In this document: positions 28,419 to 37,770 of the stretch, in pieces
Position numbering within the stretch: position 1 is the first letter of the stretch
Layout: every line of letters starts with the position of its first letter
Source: Sporosarcina sp. D27
GTDB taxonomy: Bacteria; Bacillota; Bacilli; Bacillales_A; Planococcaceae
Direction of reading: 5' to 3'
Length of the DNA: 64,000 bases
Assembly (NCBI RefSeq): GCF_000586555.1
Contig: NZ_AZUC01000047.1
Span: 62,001 to 126,000, forward strand
The notes under the pieces: model-generated
What the model saw: only the letters and a program-made list of their open reading frames with translations
Database searches by the model: none
Told to the model about the DNA's origin: nothing
Made by a program: the position numbers and the translations under genes

Positions 28419-29705
28419 ATGCACAACGAACCTCTAGCATTTAGAATGCGACCGCGAACCATTGACGAAATTGCTGGTCAACAGCATGTCATCGGTCCTG
28501 ATACGGCGCTTTATCGGATGATCAAAAATGGACACGTGCCCTCTATGTTACTTTACGGAGAACCGGGTATTGGAAAAACGTCTCTTGCCTATGCGATTGC
28601 CGGTTCAACGAATTTAACTTTCATTCCATTAAATGCAACGACTTCAGGAAAAAAAGATATTGAACGTGTTGTAGACGAAGCTCGAATCACAGGGAAAGTC
28701 ATTTTGTTTTTAGATGAAATCCATCGTTTTAACAAACTTCAGCAGGATACTCTCTTACCACACGTTGAAAACGGATCGGTTGTGTTGATAGGTGCGACTA
28801 CGGAAAATCCTTTTCATGATGTCAACCCTGCCATCCGTTCCAGATGCGGTGAAATTCTACAGTTGCAGAGGCTTGAAAAAGCAGATTTACTCGTGTTGCT
28901 GAATAGAGCCCTTAACGACGAAACCCGAGGCCTCGGGAAACAACAAATTGAAATCTCAGATGAGCAAATCGGAAAAATTGCTGAAGGCGTCAATGGGGAT
29001 GCTCGCAAAGCACTGACATTACTCGAATCACTTATTTCTGCATCTGACGAAGAAAGTGGAAAAGTCATCATCGAAGATTGGCTGATTGAGAACCTGATTG
29101 GAAGAATTGGGGTTTTTGGTGATAAAAACGGTTCTCATCATTATAATCTTCTATCCGCTTTGCAAAAATCTGTCAGAGGTAGCGATACGGATGCCGCACT
29201 CTATTATTTAGCACACTTACTTGAAGTTGGAGATTTGGTCTCTGTCAATCGCAGACTGCTTGTCATGGCTTATGAAGATGTAGGGCTTGCTGCACCAGAA
29301 GTCGGTCCACATGTAGCTGCTGCAACGGATGCCGCTATCCGATTAGGGTTGCCTGAAGCACGGATTCCACTCGCGAATGCTGTCATCGAAATGTGCCTCG
29401 CTTCCAAATCTAACTCCGCTTACAAAGCATTAGATGCTGCCATTGCTGCAATTCACCAAGGGAAGACCGGTGATATCCCAATGCATTTGCGTGATACACA
29501 TTATGCTGGTGCTGAAAAATTAGGACATGGCGGATACATCTACCCACACGATCACCCGATCGGCTCTTTCGGTGGGTGGGTAAATCAGTCCTATTTGCCG
29601 GACTCTATCACGAACCTACAATTTTACACACCTGTTTTAGCAGGTGAAGAGAAAAAATCGGCAGCTATTTATGAACGATTAAAAGAGTTCAGAAAGAAAA
29701 AGTGA
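28419..29705 (+). CDS. rarA: Replication-associated AAA+ ATPase RarA/MgsA
   Basis: RarA acts at stalled replication forks and loads or unloads factors with SSB. The 428-residue protein has Walker A YGEPGIGKTSLAYAIA near 45, Walker B LFLDEIHRFNK near 96, sensor GATTENPF near 125 and the C-terminal tetramerisation region HAAATDAAIRLGLPEARIPLA-type sequence. ATG 28419 follows GGAAGTAGGGATACC; upstream codons to 28371 lack a site. It is divergent from cymR, the same junction as yrvN and cymR in B. subtilis. Confidence 0.95.
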   Translation: MHNEPLAFRMRPRTIDEIAGQQHVIGPDTALYRMIKNGHVPSMLLYGEPGIGKTSLAYAIAGSTNLTFIPLNATTSGKKDIERVVDEARITGKVILFLDEIHRFNKLQQDTLLPHVENGSVVLIGATTENPFHDVNPAIRSRCGEILQLQRLEKADLLVLLNRALNDETRGLGKQQIEISDEQIGKIAEGVNGDARKALTLLESLISASDEESGKVIIEDWLIENLIGRIGVFGDKNGSHHYNLLSALQKSVRGSDTDAALYYLAHLLEVGDLVSVNRRLLVMAYEDVGLAAPEVGPHVAAATDAAIRLGLPEARIPLANAVIEMCLASKSNSAYKALDAAIAAIHQGKTGDIPMHLRDTHYAGAEKLGHGGYIYPHDHPIGSFGGWVNQSYLPDSITNLQFYTPVLAGEEKKSAAIYERLKEFRKKK

Positions 29706-29733
29706 ACGATCAGTAAAAGGAGATGACGGATGC

Positions 29734-30270
29734 ATGTCAACAAACCAGACAGCAAGCGAAGCACGTAGATTCCAAATTCTCGAGCTATTGAAACAAGCTA
29801 ATAGACCGATCACAGGAAAAGAAATTGGCGAACGAACAGGTGTTAGTAGGCAAATTGTGGTTGGAGACATTAATTTGTTGAAAGCTGTGGATGAACCGAT
29901 TGTTGCAACAAGTAGAGGATATTTGTACATGAATGAACAAAAAGCTGCCAACCAAATCGAAAGAATTGTGGTGTGTCAGCATTCTGCAAACCAAACCGAA
30001 GAGGAACTGACGATTTTCGTGGATCATGGTGTGACTGTTAAAGACGTCCGGGTGGAACATCCTGTATATGGAGACTTAACTGCCTCGATTATGGTGACAA
30101 ACCGCATGGAAGTAAAAGAATTCCTCAAAAAGATCGCAGCGGCCAATGCCGTCTACTTATCCGCTCTATCAGAAGACCATACACACTTACATACTGTGAT
30201 GGCGGATAATGTAAAACAGCTCGACCAAGCATTTGTAGCGCTACGTAAAGCAGGCATCCTCGTTGAGTGA
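29734..30270 (+). CDS. nadR: NAD biosynthesis repressor NadR/NiaR (3H domain)
   Basis: This family represses nad and niacin-uptake genes with nicotinate as corepressor. The 178-residue protein has an N-terminal helix-turn-helix (PITGKEIGERTGVSRQIVVGDINLLKA) and a C-terminal 3H ligand domain, whose conserved histidines appear in FVDHGVTVKDVRVEHPVYGD and SEDHTHLHTV. AAAGGAGATGA precedes ATG 29734. No nad gene is adjacent, so it acts at a distance or on nadD, 20 kb away. Confidence 0.9.
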   Translation: MSTNQTASEARRFQILELLKQANRPITGKEIGERTGVSRQIVVGDINLLKAVDEPIVATSRGYLYMNEQKAANQIERIVVCQHSANQTEEELTIFVDHGVTVKDVRVEHPVYGDLTASIMVTNRMEVKEFLKKIAAANAVYLSALSEDHTHLHTVMADNVKQLDQAFVALRKAGILVE

Positions 30271-30282
30271 TGCCTGCTTTTC
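30250..30282 (+). terminator. Terminator of nadR
   Basis: GCAGGCATC (30250-30258) pairs with GATGCCTGC (30269-30277) followed by TTTT. The stem overlaps the last codons and the stop of nadR. Confidence 0.88.
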
Positions 30283-30294
30283 GCACATTCAGTT

Positions 30295-30927
30295 TTATAA
30301 AGATTGTCCTGTTTCAATTTCCAATTGCCGAACAAACTGTTTCATGAACTGATGTCGATCTTCTGCGAGTTGTTTACCTCTTTCTGTGACCATTAAATCT
30401 TTTAACAAAAATAATTTTTCATGAAAATGTGTAACGGAAGCCGTTTTTTTCGATCGGTAGTCATGTTCTGACATGCTTGTGCGTATACTCTCTGTCGGGT
30501 CATATATTTTACGGCCTTTCGCACCGCCGTAAGCAAAAGTGCGTGCAATTCCGATAGCTCCGATAGCATCCAATCGATCTGCATCCCGAACGATGGCACC
30601 TTCAGGAGAATCTATTTCTTTTGAATTGCCTCCACTAAAGGATACTGATTCTATTGTGGCTAACACGAGTTCAGAAAGAGCTTGAGGAACAGCTAATTCC
30701 TTCAATATTGCCGCAGCTGAAGTTCCGGTGAGTTCTGCATACTTTGGATCATCCACATCATGCAGATAGACCGCCAACTCCACAGCTGTCCGATCCACAC
30801 CGTCAATTTCTTCCATAATTTCATAGGCATTTTGTAAAACCCGTAAAATATGGTCAAAATCATGACTTGCATCAAATTTTTCGTATATTTCTTTCGTTTT
30901 TATAGCACACTGTACACTATATGTCAT
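30295..30927 (-). CDS. HD-domain phosphohydrolase (YpgQ/YedJ-like)
   Basis: A 210-residue HD-superfamily protein with metal ligands in ASHDFDHILRVLQNA (His-Asp near 22-25), VYLHDVDDPKY near 54, and VRDADRLDAIGAIGIART near 114. It resembles the YpgQ/YedJ group; B. subtilis YpgQ has been reported to hydrolyse dNTPs. The exact substrate here cannot be read from sequence. It is a single minus-strand gene facing nadR. Confidence 0.82.
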   Translation of the reverse strand: MTYSVQCAIKTKEIYEKFDASHDFDHILRVLQNAYEIMEEIDGVDRTAVELAVYLHDVDDPKYAELTGTSAAAILKELAVPQALSELVLATIESVSFSGGNSKEIDSPEGAIVRDADRLDAIGAIGIARTFAYGGAKGRKIYDPTESIRTSMSEHDYRSKKTASVTHFHEKLFLLKDLMVTERGKQLAEDRHQFMKQFVRQLEIETGQSL

Positions 30928-30976
30928 TTTTTAAAATCACACCTTTTTTATATTTTCCAAAAATCTGATAGTGCGT

Positions 30977-31005
30977 TTGACCTTCATAAAAGGTTGCGGT
31001 ATAGT
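30977..31005 (+). promoter_or_regulatory. SigA promoter of the cold-shock gene
   Basis: TTGACC (30977-30982) and TATAGT (31000-31005) are separated by exactly 17 bases. The leader of about 48 bases carries a palindrome AACCATGGTT near 31012-31021. Confidence 0.8.
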
Positions 31006-31058
31006 AAACTTAACCATGGTTTAAATGGGAAGACATCTAACGCCGAGGAGGAATATTT

Positions 31059-31262
31059 ATGTACCACGGTAAAGTCAAATGGTTCAGTAATGAAAAAGGG
31101 TACGGTTTCATTGAAGCGGATGACGGACAAGATGTTTTCGTCCATTTCACAGGCATTATAGCAGAAGGATTCAAAACGTTGGATGAGGGACAAAATGTCT
31201 CTTTTGAAATTATAGAAGGTAATCGTGGTCCTCAAGCGGCAAATGTCTCTTCGACCGATTAA
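31059..31262 (+). CDS. cspD: Cold-shock protein
   Basis: A 67-residue single cold-shock domain that binds single-stranded RNA and DNA. The RNP motifs are [11 protein letters not shown] and DVFVHFTGI, and the start is [19 protein letters not shown] precedes ATG 31059. The family has several near-identical members in each genome, so the letter of the symbol is a guess. Confidence 0.93.
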   Translation: MYHGKVKWFSNEKGYGFIEADDGQDVFVHFTGIIAEGFKTLDEGQNVSFEIIEGNRGPQAANVSSTD

Positions 31263-31284
31263 TGATCACTCATCATAATATGTA

Positions 31285-31320
31285 AAGATCCCTCTGATTC
31301 AATCAGTGGGATCTTATTTC
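31285..31320 (+). terminator. Terminator of the cold-shock gene
   Basis: AAGATCCC (31285-31292) pairs with GGGATCTT (31308-31315); an inner CTGATT/AATCAG stem lengthens it. A short T-rich stretch follows. It overlaps the end of the small zinc-finger gene on the other strand. Confidence 0.8.
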
Positions 31321-31502
31321 ATTAATTTATTCATTTCAGACCCAAGAAAGCGAAGTTGGTCGCCCACAGTGCATTCCCGTATACAAAACTTGTGTGCTTC
31401 CGTCTTACCACGTTCTTGTGTCAAATGCTTTTTCACTAGACATCCTTCACAATACATATCAAGTAGTTCATCTATTTCAGAAATAACAATAGTTTTCTTC
31501 AT
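31314..31502 (-). CDS. Small zinc-finger protein
   Basis: A 62-residue protein with CEGC near residue 18 and CIREC near 40, a likely four-ligand zinc site (C2HC or C4), matching the short zinc-finger proteins of Bacillales annotated as zf-C2HCIx2C. It begins MKKTIVISEIDELLDMY. Its function is unknown. It is divergent from the RNase H-like gene. Confidence 0.75.
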   Translation of the reverse strand: MKKTIVISEIDELLDMYCEGCLVKKHLTQERGKTEAHKFCIRECTVGDQLRFLGSEMNKLMK

Positions 31503-31580
31503 AAGTCACTCCCATCAGACCTTTAAGGTAATTGTATGTTTTCTTACGGGAGGATGCAACTAAACAGGAGGCACATTCAC

Positions 31581-31970
31581 ATGATTGAATTATATACAGA
31601 CGGCGCAAGTGCAGGAAACCCTGGAAAAAGTGGGATTGGTATTTATATTACAGGCGAAGGCCACTCCATTAAACTCTCAGAATCGATCCAACCGTGTGAT
31701 AACCATTCAGCGGAGTTTCTAGCGCTCATCAGAGGGCTAGAGGAAGCTACGAAATTAACGTCCGGAATTCTTTCTGTCAGAAGTGATTCTCAACTCGTGG
31801 TGCAAGCCGTAGAAAAAGAATTCGTAAAAAATGACCTTTATAAACCCCACTTAAAAAAAGTACTCGAGCTCACAAAGAACTTCGAGTACTTTTTCATCAA
31901 ATGGATTTCAGATGATACGAATCGGGCAGCAGATGCGCTCGCTCGCCAAGCGATTCATAAGCAGCGATGA
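31581..31970 (+). CDS. RNase HI-like protein
   Basis: A 129-residue RNase H-fold protein like B. subtilis YpdQ. It has the four acidic positions: Asp in YTDGASAGNPG, Glu in HSAEFLALIRGLEEA, Asp in VRSDSQLVVQ and Asp in ISDDTNRAADALARQA. It lacks the basic protrusion of classic RNase HI, so activity on RNA/DNA hybrids is uncertain. AGGAGG lies nine bases before ATG 31581; upstream codons to 31536 lack a site. Confidence 0.85.
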   Translation: MIELYTDGASAGNPGKSGIGIYITGEGHSIKLSESIQPCDNHSAEFLALIRGLEEATKLTSGILSVRSDSQLVVQAVEKEFVKNDLYKPHLKKVLELTKNFEYFFIKWISDDTNRAADALARQAIHKQR

Positions 31971-31978
31971 AACTAGTC

Positions 31979-32566
31979 CTATTCAACTTTCATAAATGTC
32001 ACTTTCCGTTCACAGTCATCATATAACACCCATTCTTTGTTATCGACAACTGAGCCTACGTTTACCGTCACGGATTTCTGAGGAAGCTCAATCGGCACAA
32101 AGTAATGGAACTTCTGCTCCTCACCTTCTACAGACCACGATGATTTGTGTGTATGACCGTGTACCACTAAAGGTTCACCTTGCGTCACCTGTTGAGGGGG
32201 TGACTCATTGTACGGCCATTGGTGACCATGAATAAGCAAAGCATCACCAATCCTCATTCGTTCCGGTAAATGAGAAATCTTTTGCAATAACGGATCAGCT
32301 GACCGGGAAACGAGGAGGATCCGCTCTTCCTGATTTCCTCTGATTGAAGGAAAGTCAAGAAGTTGTTCGAAACCAACTGGATTGAGCATGACCTCGCTGA
32401 GTAGCGGATAGGTCGTGCCATCCAGTTTTTTCTTACCAATTGTACATTCGAACAAATCTCCGACACCGACTATTTTTGCATCTGGTGCTATCTTTTCAAT
32501 TTGCTCAAGTACCATTTTCAATTCATCCAAAGAGGAATGAATGTCACTAATAAATGCTACCTTCAC
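31979..32566 (-). CDS. Calcineurin-like metallophosphoesterase
   Basis: A 195-residue protein with metal ligands in order: FISDIHSSLDEL, VGVGDLFE, IRGNQEER, HGHQW and VHGHTHKSS. That is a complete two-metal phosphoesterase site of the YfcE/MJ0936 type. The natural substrate is unknown. Its start overlaps the end of the sulfurtransferase gene by four bases, so they are probably cotranslated. Confidence 0.88.
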   Translation of the reverse strand: MKVAFISDIHSSLDELKMVLEQIEKIAPDAKIVGVGDLFECTIGKKKLDGTTYPLLSEVMLNPVGFEQLLDFPSIRGNQEERILLVSRSADPLLQKISHLPERMRIGDALLIHGHQWPYNESPPQQVTQGEPLVVHGHTHKSSWSVEGEEQKFHYFVPIELPQKSVTVNVGSVVDNKEWVLYDDCERKVTFMKVE

Positions 32567-33408
32567 AGCGAATCATCCTTTTTAAAAACTCCTGTTTCAA
32601 CTGCTAGGTCTCCACCAGAAATCCAATCACTATAACTTCCGGCATATAACCTGACATTCGAATACCCTTTTTCCTTTAGCATGGCGTAAAGAGGTGCAGC
32701 AGTCACCCCACTCCCACAATAGACGGTAATCGGTTGGTCATGCTTGGCCATCTTTTCTAATCCATAAACAGCCTCACCCGATGTTTCAAAGCGTCCATTC
32801 TTTGTTAACTGAGCCCAGTCAAAATTTTGCGCTCCAGGGATGTGACCTGCTATTGCATCTAGCGGCTCATGCTCCCCACGGTAACGCACGGCTGCCCTTG
32901 CATCTAGCAGTAAGTTCTCACCATTTGCTTGTACTAGGTTCTTCACATCTTCTTTTGACGCTAAAATGGAGTCATCCCACTCTGGTTCTACTGTTGAGCG
33001 TTCAGGAGTTACAACATTCGCATCTGTTGGAAAGCCAGATTCTACAAGCTCCTCATAGCCTTCCAAAGAAATGGACACATTTTTAAATCCTCCAAATTGC
33101 AACATCCACCATGCACGAGCAGCGAATGGCTCCCCTCCATTATCGTAAATGATGATTTCATCATCCAAATGGAGACCACTCTTGCGGAATAACTCAGTTA
33201 GTGTTTCCTTATCAGGCATAGGATGGCGTCCGCCACTTTTTTGCATATCTGATAAGTCTTTTTCAAGATCCCAATGAACCGCATGTTGAATGTGACTTTG
33301 ACGATAGAGATTCGCTCCCAGTCCAGGATCTTGAAGAGAGAATCGTGCATCTATCCATTTACGCGGTTGGTCATTATTAAGTGTACCTATAGATTTAAAT
33401 ACATTCAC
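32563..33408 (-). CDS. Sulfurtransferase with two rhodanese domains
   Basis: A 281-residue thiosulfate or 3-mercaptopyruvate sulfurtransferase. The N-terminal domain (WIDARFSLQDPG onwards) is catalytically inactive in the family. The C-terminal domain carries LLDARAAVRYRGE and the active-site loop YCGSGVTAAP with its cysteine near 231. The CGSGVTA loop is nearer the mercaptopyruvate type (CGTGVTA) than classic rhodanese, but specificity is not certain. It follows dynA with no gap, so the two stop and start codons abut. Confidence 0.9.
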   Translation of the reverse strand: MNVFKSIGTLNNDQPRKWIDARFSLQDPGLGANLYRQSHIQHAVHWDLEKDLSDMQKSGGRHPMPDKETLTELFRKSGLHLDDEIIIYDNGGEPFAARAWWMLQFGGFKNVSISLEGYEELVESGFPTDANVVTPERSTVEPEWDDSILASKEDVKNLVQANGENLLLDARAAVRYRGEHEPLDAIAGHIPGAQNFDWAQLTKNGRFETSGEAVYGLEKMAKHDQPITVYCGSGVTAAPLYAMLKEKGYSNVRLYAGSYSDWISGGDLAVETGVFKKDDSL

Positions 33409-36400
33409 TTAAACCAGCTCCTTCTGTTGAAGTTTTCCATAGATTGTCCGCCACTCTGACAGCTGCTCATGACTTTCCAAAAGATTTCGTTCAGCTTCAA
33501 GTTGAGCCAACGTTTCTGTTAATAAATGATCCGTCAATGCGGTTGCAGAATCGTCAATCCAATTGTTGGTCCATTCTCCTAAACGTTGCTTTTCTTGTTC
33601 TAAATAGGTTGTGGCATCTTTCTTCAGTAGTTCTGTCAATTGCTCTCGAAGCGCATTCCTATCGCCTTTTTCAAAGAACGATTTGGCATTTTTAAAGTGT
33701 CGATTCACTGTACTATAGCGCGTGATTTGCTCGAATGGCGCAACAAACTTCAGCATTTCTGCATCCTTTGAATCGAATGGAGACGGCGACAGCGCACTAT
33801 CCATTTCAGCTAGCCAACGCTGTTCAGTCCGTTGTCGTGCGTCAACTTGTTTTTTCATAAACCTCAGCATTCGTAAATTTGTCACCTTAAGTTCTTGTAC
33901 AAAGTCAAAGCCCGTCATTCCTATCGTTTCATCTAGTGCTAAACGTAGTGCTTCTAAAGCTTGGTGACGAACAAATAACGACGGTGTATAGCCTTCTTTA
34001 AAGAAATCTGGGAATCTAAGAAATACTCGTTGATGGATGTAGAAAATAAGTTCCCTCAACTCTTCTTCAACGGACTTTTTAAGAACTGGTGCAAAACTCT
34101 CTCGATAATGTTCTCTGACACGTTGTTCAAAAACAGCTAATTCTTCTAATCGTTCTGCTTTCCGCTCACGGTTTTTCTCAGTCCGATCAATGAGATCAGC
34201 TAGACGCTCGACCGTTTTCGTAGTCTCTTCATCCAATGCTTGAACGGCTAATGCATTTAAATCATTTTCTAAAAACGAATAAAAACGAGTTTCAAAAGCA
34301 TTCATTTTCGACTCGGTTTCTCCTTGCTGCTTTGCTTCAAGCGCTTGCAAGCTAGAGATTCCATGAACGCGTGGGTTTCGAATTCCGAATTTCACAAGTT
34401 CCTCTGCTACAAACCCTTTTACTTCCTGTGCTTCTTCCTCATTTGAAGCCAAGTCGATTGCATTAACTACAAAGAACATCTTGTCCATTTCAAACGCATC
34501 TTTCACACGTCCAAGCTGAATTAAAAATTCACGGTCCGCTCGAGAAAACGCATGATTATAATAAGTGATAAACAAAATTGCATCGGCATTTTTAATATAC
34601 TCAAATGCTACGTCTGTATGTCGGGCATTAATCGAATCGGCGCCCGGAGTATCTACCAAGGTAATTCCTTGGCGTGTTAGTTCGCAGTCATAATATAAGT
34701 CGATTGATTCGACAAAACAACTCCGCTCCTCTTCTGCTACAAAGCGGACGAATTCATCTCGCTCGGCAGTCAACACGGTGCCAAGCAAATCTCGATATGT
34801 TGGGTAGCCCGCTTGGAATGCACGGATGAACGATTTATGGATATGAAGTGATTCTTCAACTAGTTCTAATTGTAACGCTTCTTTTGCACGCGTAAACGCT
34901 TCTTCAAGTGTTGAAATGGATAGACCGAGCGTCGAAAATGCGTCCACCGTATCTTGAGTCAATTGCTCAGGTGCTTTAAAGTGAATATCCGCTGTTCCAT
35001 CAGCATGTGCGTCGGAAGTCGGTCGAATCCGGTTAATGGCTGCGGTTGTGGGATTTGGAGAAACAGGTAGTACCGCTTCGCCAAGCAACGCATTTGAGAA
35101 AGATGATTTCCCTGCACTGAACGCTCCAAACAATGCGACTGTAAACTCTTGCTGTTCAAGTCTTTTCGACTTAGATTGCAAGTATACAGAAAGCTCTTTA
35201 AATCCTGGAATCTGAACCACTTCGTCTGCTACTTGTTGCGCGCGCTTGACGACGAGTTCATGATCCCCGTTAAACATTTCCTCGGTTCGTTCATGAACGG
35301 TGAGATCTTGCTTAGTTTGCTCCTGGATGACTTCAGTTTCTTGCTGTTGCTGTACATCGAGAATTTCAGGCTCGGATTGAGCTCTCCATTCTTCTTTTAA
35401 TCGATCCAATGAGGCTAGCTCCTCTTTCGACCATTCATGTTGCTGACCAGATTCAAATAATTGAAGGTATGTAGTACGTGATTTAACAAGATGGATTGCA
35501 GCTAACTTCAGCTCTGAATCGTTAAGTTCTTGTTGCAATCGTACGGAAGCACTCTCCCCTTCACGCTTCACCACATCTGATACCCGGACTTTCCAATCAT
35601 CTGTTTTCCTCTTGTAATCGTTCAGAACTGCTTCACGCATTTGACTTGCTGCATTTAAAATCAGCTCGCCAGTCAAAATATCCGGTGTTGTCAAAGATGA
35701 AGCAATCTCGCTAAAACGGAATGCCAGATCCATTTCATCGATTTCCAATGATCGTTCATCGGTTAACAAGCCAACTTGTTTCAGTACGTTCTTCATAAGT
35801 GATCGAAGATGAACCTCAATTTGAGTATGGGCTAACTTTTCCAATGACTCACTAAGTGACTGAAGTCTCCGATCGCGTTCTTCCTGTGTCTTTTTGGCAC
35901 TAAAGAAAAGACCGACTTTAAAATGACTCGTTTGCGACTCTAAATACTCTTTTAGCAACTCTCTTGTTTCATAAGGAGTCAGAGTAGCACTCTGTAGAAG
36001 TTCTTTTCGCTCTTTCTCGAAGTGCAGATGGAATGCATCTCCTTGCATGAGCGATAGACGCATTCGTAGCTCTTCAGTTTCTAGTTCAAGTTCATTTGTT
36101 TCAGACCATTCCTCATCCGTTATCTCAGGATGAGTATCAATTGTTTCTTTAATCTCTTCTTTTAAAAAGTCAATATGCTCTGCAGTTAACTGCGCGAGAG
36201 CGTTTTGTGCATTCCGCTCAAAATGTTCATCACGATGCTCAATCGATCTATTCACAATTTCTTTCACAGAATCAAAGTCATTTCCTTCTAAATCAAGCTG
36301 CTTGAGAGATGTGAAAAATATCCCTTTCGGCTCGACACCCCAAAGTGAAAATGAGTGCCGTACTGATTCCTTGAATTCATCAAATGACAACTCGTTTGAA

Positions 36401-37050
36401 CGGTGTTTGTCAATTTGGTTGACAATTAAGTAAACATTAGGATTATAACGCATCAGTTCTTTGGTGAATCGGAAATTCAGTTCAGACTGAACATGATTGT
36501 AGTCCATCGTATAGAATACAACATCAGCTAAATGGAGCGCAGATTCTGTCGACAATCTATGGGCATCATCTGTTGAGTCAACACCAGGTGTGTCCATTAC
36601 CGAAATTCCTAAGGGTAGTTTTGACGCAGTATGTCCAATTTCCAACGAAGCGATGGATGCTCCTTCTTTACTCATCTTTTTAACTGCTTGTGAGAATCCT
36701 TCGCCAATAACTTTAACTGAAGTCCCATCTTGTCGATGCACAATAGCGAAGTCCTCTTCATCCTTATGTATTTTAACGATATTAGCACTTGTTGGAATAG
36801 GACTAGATGGCAACAGATCCTCTCCTGTAAGAGCATTGATCATCGATGATTTCCCTGCTGAAAAGTGACCTGCAAATGCAATAGTATAGTCATCTTTCAA
36901 TAGTTTCTTCGCAAGCATTGTAGCTTTTTGAAACCTTTCCTGATCCCCATCTTCTTTACAAAGAAGACCAAGTACTGCGGTTTCGTCTAAAAAATCTTTA
37001 TGCTGAGTCATAAACACTTCGATCCCTTCTGCTAGAGCTTTGTCTATCAT
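33409..37050 (-). CDS. dynA: Tandem dynamin-like GTPase DynA
   Basis: DynA binds, tethers and fuses membranes and helps cells survive membrane damage and phage release. The 1213-residue protein is two dynamin units in one chain. Unit 1 has AGHFSAGKSSMINALTGE near 60, DTPGVDSTDD near 155 and NQIDKH near 215. Unit 2 has GAFSAGKSSFSNALLGE near 640, DTPGADSINARH near 803 and NAIDLAS near 860. Both have complete P-loops. Long helical stalk regions follow each GTPase domain. The length matches B. subtilis DynA (about 1190). Confidence 0.96.
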   Translation of the reverse strand: MIDKALAEGIEVFMTQHKDFLDETAVLGLLCKEDGDQERFQKATMLAKKLLKDDYTIAFAGHFSAGKSSMINALTGEDLLPSSPIPTSANIVKIHKDEEDFAIVHRQDGTSVKVIGEGFSQAVKKMSKEGASIASLEIGHTASKLPLGISVMDTPGVDSTDDAHRLSTESALHLADVVFYTMDYNHVQSELNFRFTKELMRYNPNVYLIVNQIDKHRSNELSFDEFKESVRHSFSLWGVEPKGIFFTSLKQLDLEGNDFDSVKEIVNRSIEHRDEHFERNAQNALAQLTAEHIDFLKEEIKETIDTHPEITDEEWSETNELELETEELRMRLSLMQGDAFHLHFEKERKELLQSATLTPYETRELLKEYLESQTSHFKVGLFFSAKKTQEERDRRLQSLSESLEKLAHTQIEVHLRSLMKNVLKQVGLLTDERSLEIDEMDLAFRFSEIASSLTTPDILTGELILNAASQMREAVLNDYKRKTDDWKVRVSDVVKREGESASVRLQQELNDSELKLAAIHLVKSRTTYLQLFESGQQHEWSKEELASLDRLKEEWRAQSEPEILDVQQQQETEVIQEQTKQDLTVHERTEEMFNGDHELVVKRAQQVADEVVQIPGFKELSVYLQSKSKRLEQQEFTVALFGAFSAGKSSFSNALLGEAVLPVSPNPTTAAINRIRPTSDAHADGTADIHFKAPEQLTQDTVDAFSTLGLSISTLEEAFTRAKEALQLELVEESLHIHKSFIRAFQAGYPTYRDLLGTVLTAERDEFVRFVAEEERSCFVESIDLYYDCELTRQGITLVDTPGADSINARHTDVAFEYIKNADAILFITYYNHAFSRADREFLIQLGRVKDAFEMDKMFFVVNAIDLASNEEEAQEVKGFVAEELVKFGIRNPRVHGISSLQALEAKQQGETESKMNAFETRFYSFLENDLNALAVQALDEETTKTVERLADLIDRTEKNRERKAERLEELAVFEQRVREHYRESFAPVLKKSVEEELRELIFYIHQRVFLRFPDFFKEGYTPSLFVRHQALEALRLALDETIGMTGFDFVQELKVTNLRMLRFMKKQVDARQRTEQRWLAEMDSALSPSPFDSKDAEMLKFVAPFEQITRYSTVNRHFKNAKSFFEKGDRNALREQLTELLKKDATTYLEQEKQRLGEWTNNWIDDSATALTDHLLTETLAQLEAERNLLESHEQLSEWRTIYGKLQQKELV

Positions 37051-37173
37051 ACCATTATTTATTGTTCACACTCTATTCATATATTCTACGTTTATAATTA
37101 TAGAAATACTCTATACAATTGATGAATCGGATGGTATCATTGGACTATTATTACCTGTTTAAGGGGTGTCTAA

Positions 37174-37629
37174 ATGACTGATTCAAAAACAATCCAACAT
37201 ATATTGAATAGTACTATCCAATCTCTAACTACAGTTATCCCTGTTAAATTCGATGTTCTCCCACCTTCTCTCACCACTCAGCCATATGAACAAAAAGAAC
37301 TAAGTGTACTTATTGCACTGCTTGGTGACGTACGTGGAAGACTTATTATCGATACAAACGAATCGACAATTTCACAAATTGGCGAAGCGATGTTCGGCAT
37401 GTCGATTGAAGGCGAAATGATCGAGTCGTTTACCGGTGAACTCGGAAATATGGTCGCTGGAAATCTGTGTACCTTGCTTGAAAAGGATGCACTGACACTG
37501 GATATTTCTCCACCAACTGTTTTAACAGGTGAGACGAAGTTCTATGGTTTCCAACAAGCATTTAAATTACCACTGAATTTTAACAATGCTCCACCTTCTA
37601 ATGTGTTACTGACAATCGACGAAGCTTGA
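37174..37629 (+). CDS. cheX: CheX-like chemotaxis phosphatase
   Basis: A 151-residue protein of the CheC/CheX/FliY family, which removes phosphate from CheY-P. It has the family's ESFTGELGNMVAGNLCTLLEK helix with the catalytic Glu and Asn (ELGN) near 90. There is only one such motif, as in CheX. It lies alone, divergent from dynA and far from any motility gene. AAGGGGTG lies before ATG 37174. Confidence 0.82.
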   Translation: MTDSKTIQHILNSTIQSLTTVIPVKFDVLPPSLTTQPYEQKELSVLIALLGDVRGRLIIDTNESTISQIGEAMFGMSIEGEMIESFTGELGNMVAGNLCTLLEKDALTLDISPPTVLTGETKFYGFQQAFKLPLNFNNAPPSNVLLTIDEA

Positions 37630-37658
37630 AAAAGGTTAATAAACGATGAATCATAACG

Positions 37659-37748
37659 ACAAAACAAAAAGCAACACGGCAACGCCCTGTTGCACAGACT
37701 GTAGACAAACGCCATAAATCATGGGGCTTGCCTACAGTCTGTTTTTTT
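37659..37748 (+). terminator. Terminator of cheX and left arm of the repeat block
   Basis: Two hairpins follow each other. GCAACAC-GGC-AAC-GCC-CTGTTGC (37671-37693) has its T-rich side on the minus strand. CAGACTGTAG (37695-37704) and CTACAGTCTG (37732-37741) form a long-loop stem followed by seven T, which would end cheX. The sequence recurs inverted at the right end of the block (38634-38727). Confidence 0.7.
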
Positions 37749-37770
37749 ACAATAGAATTATCTATGAAAA

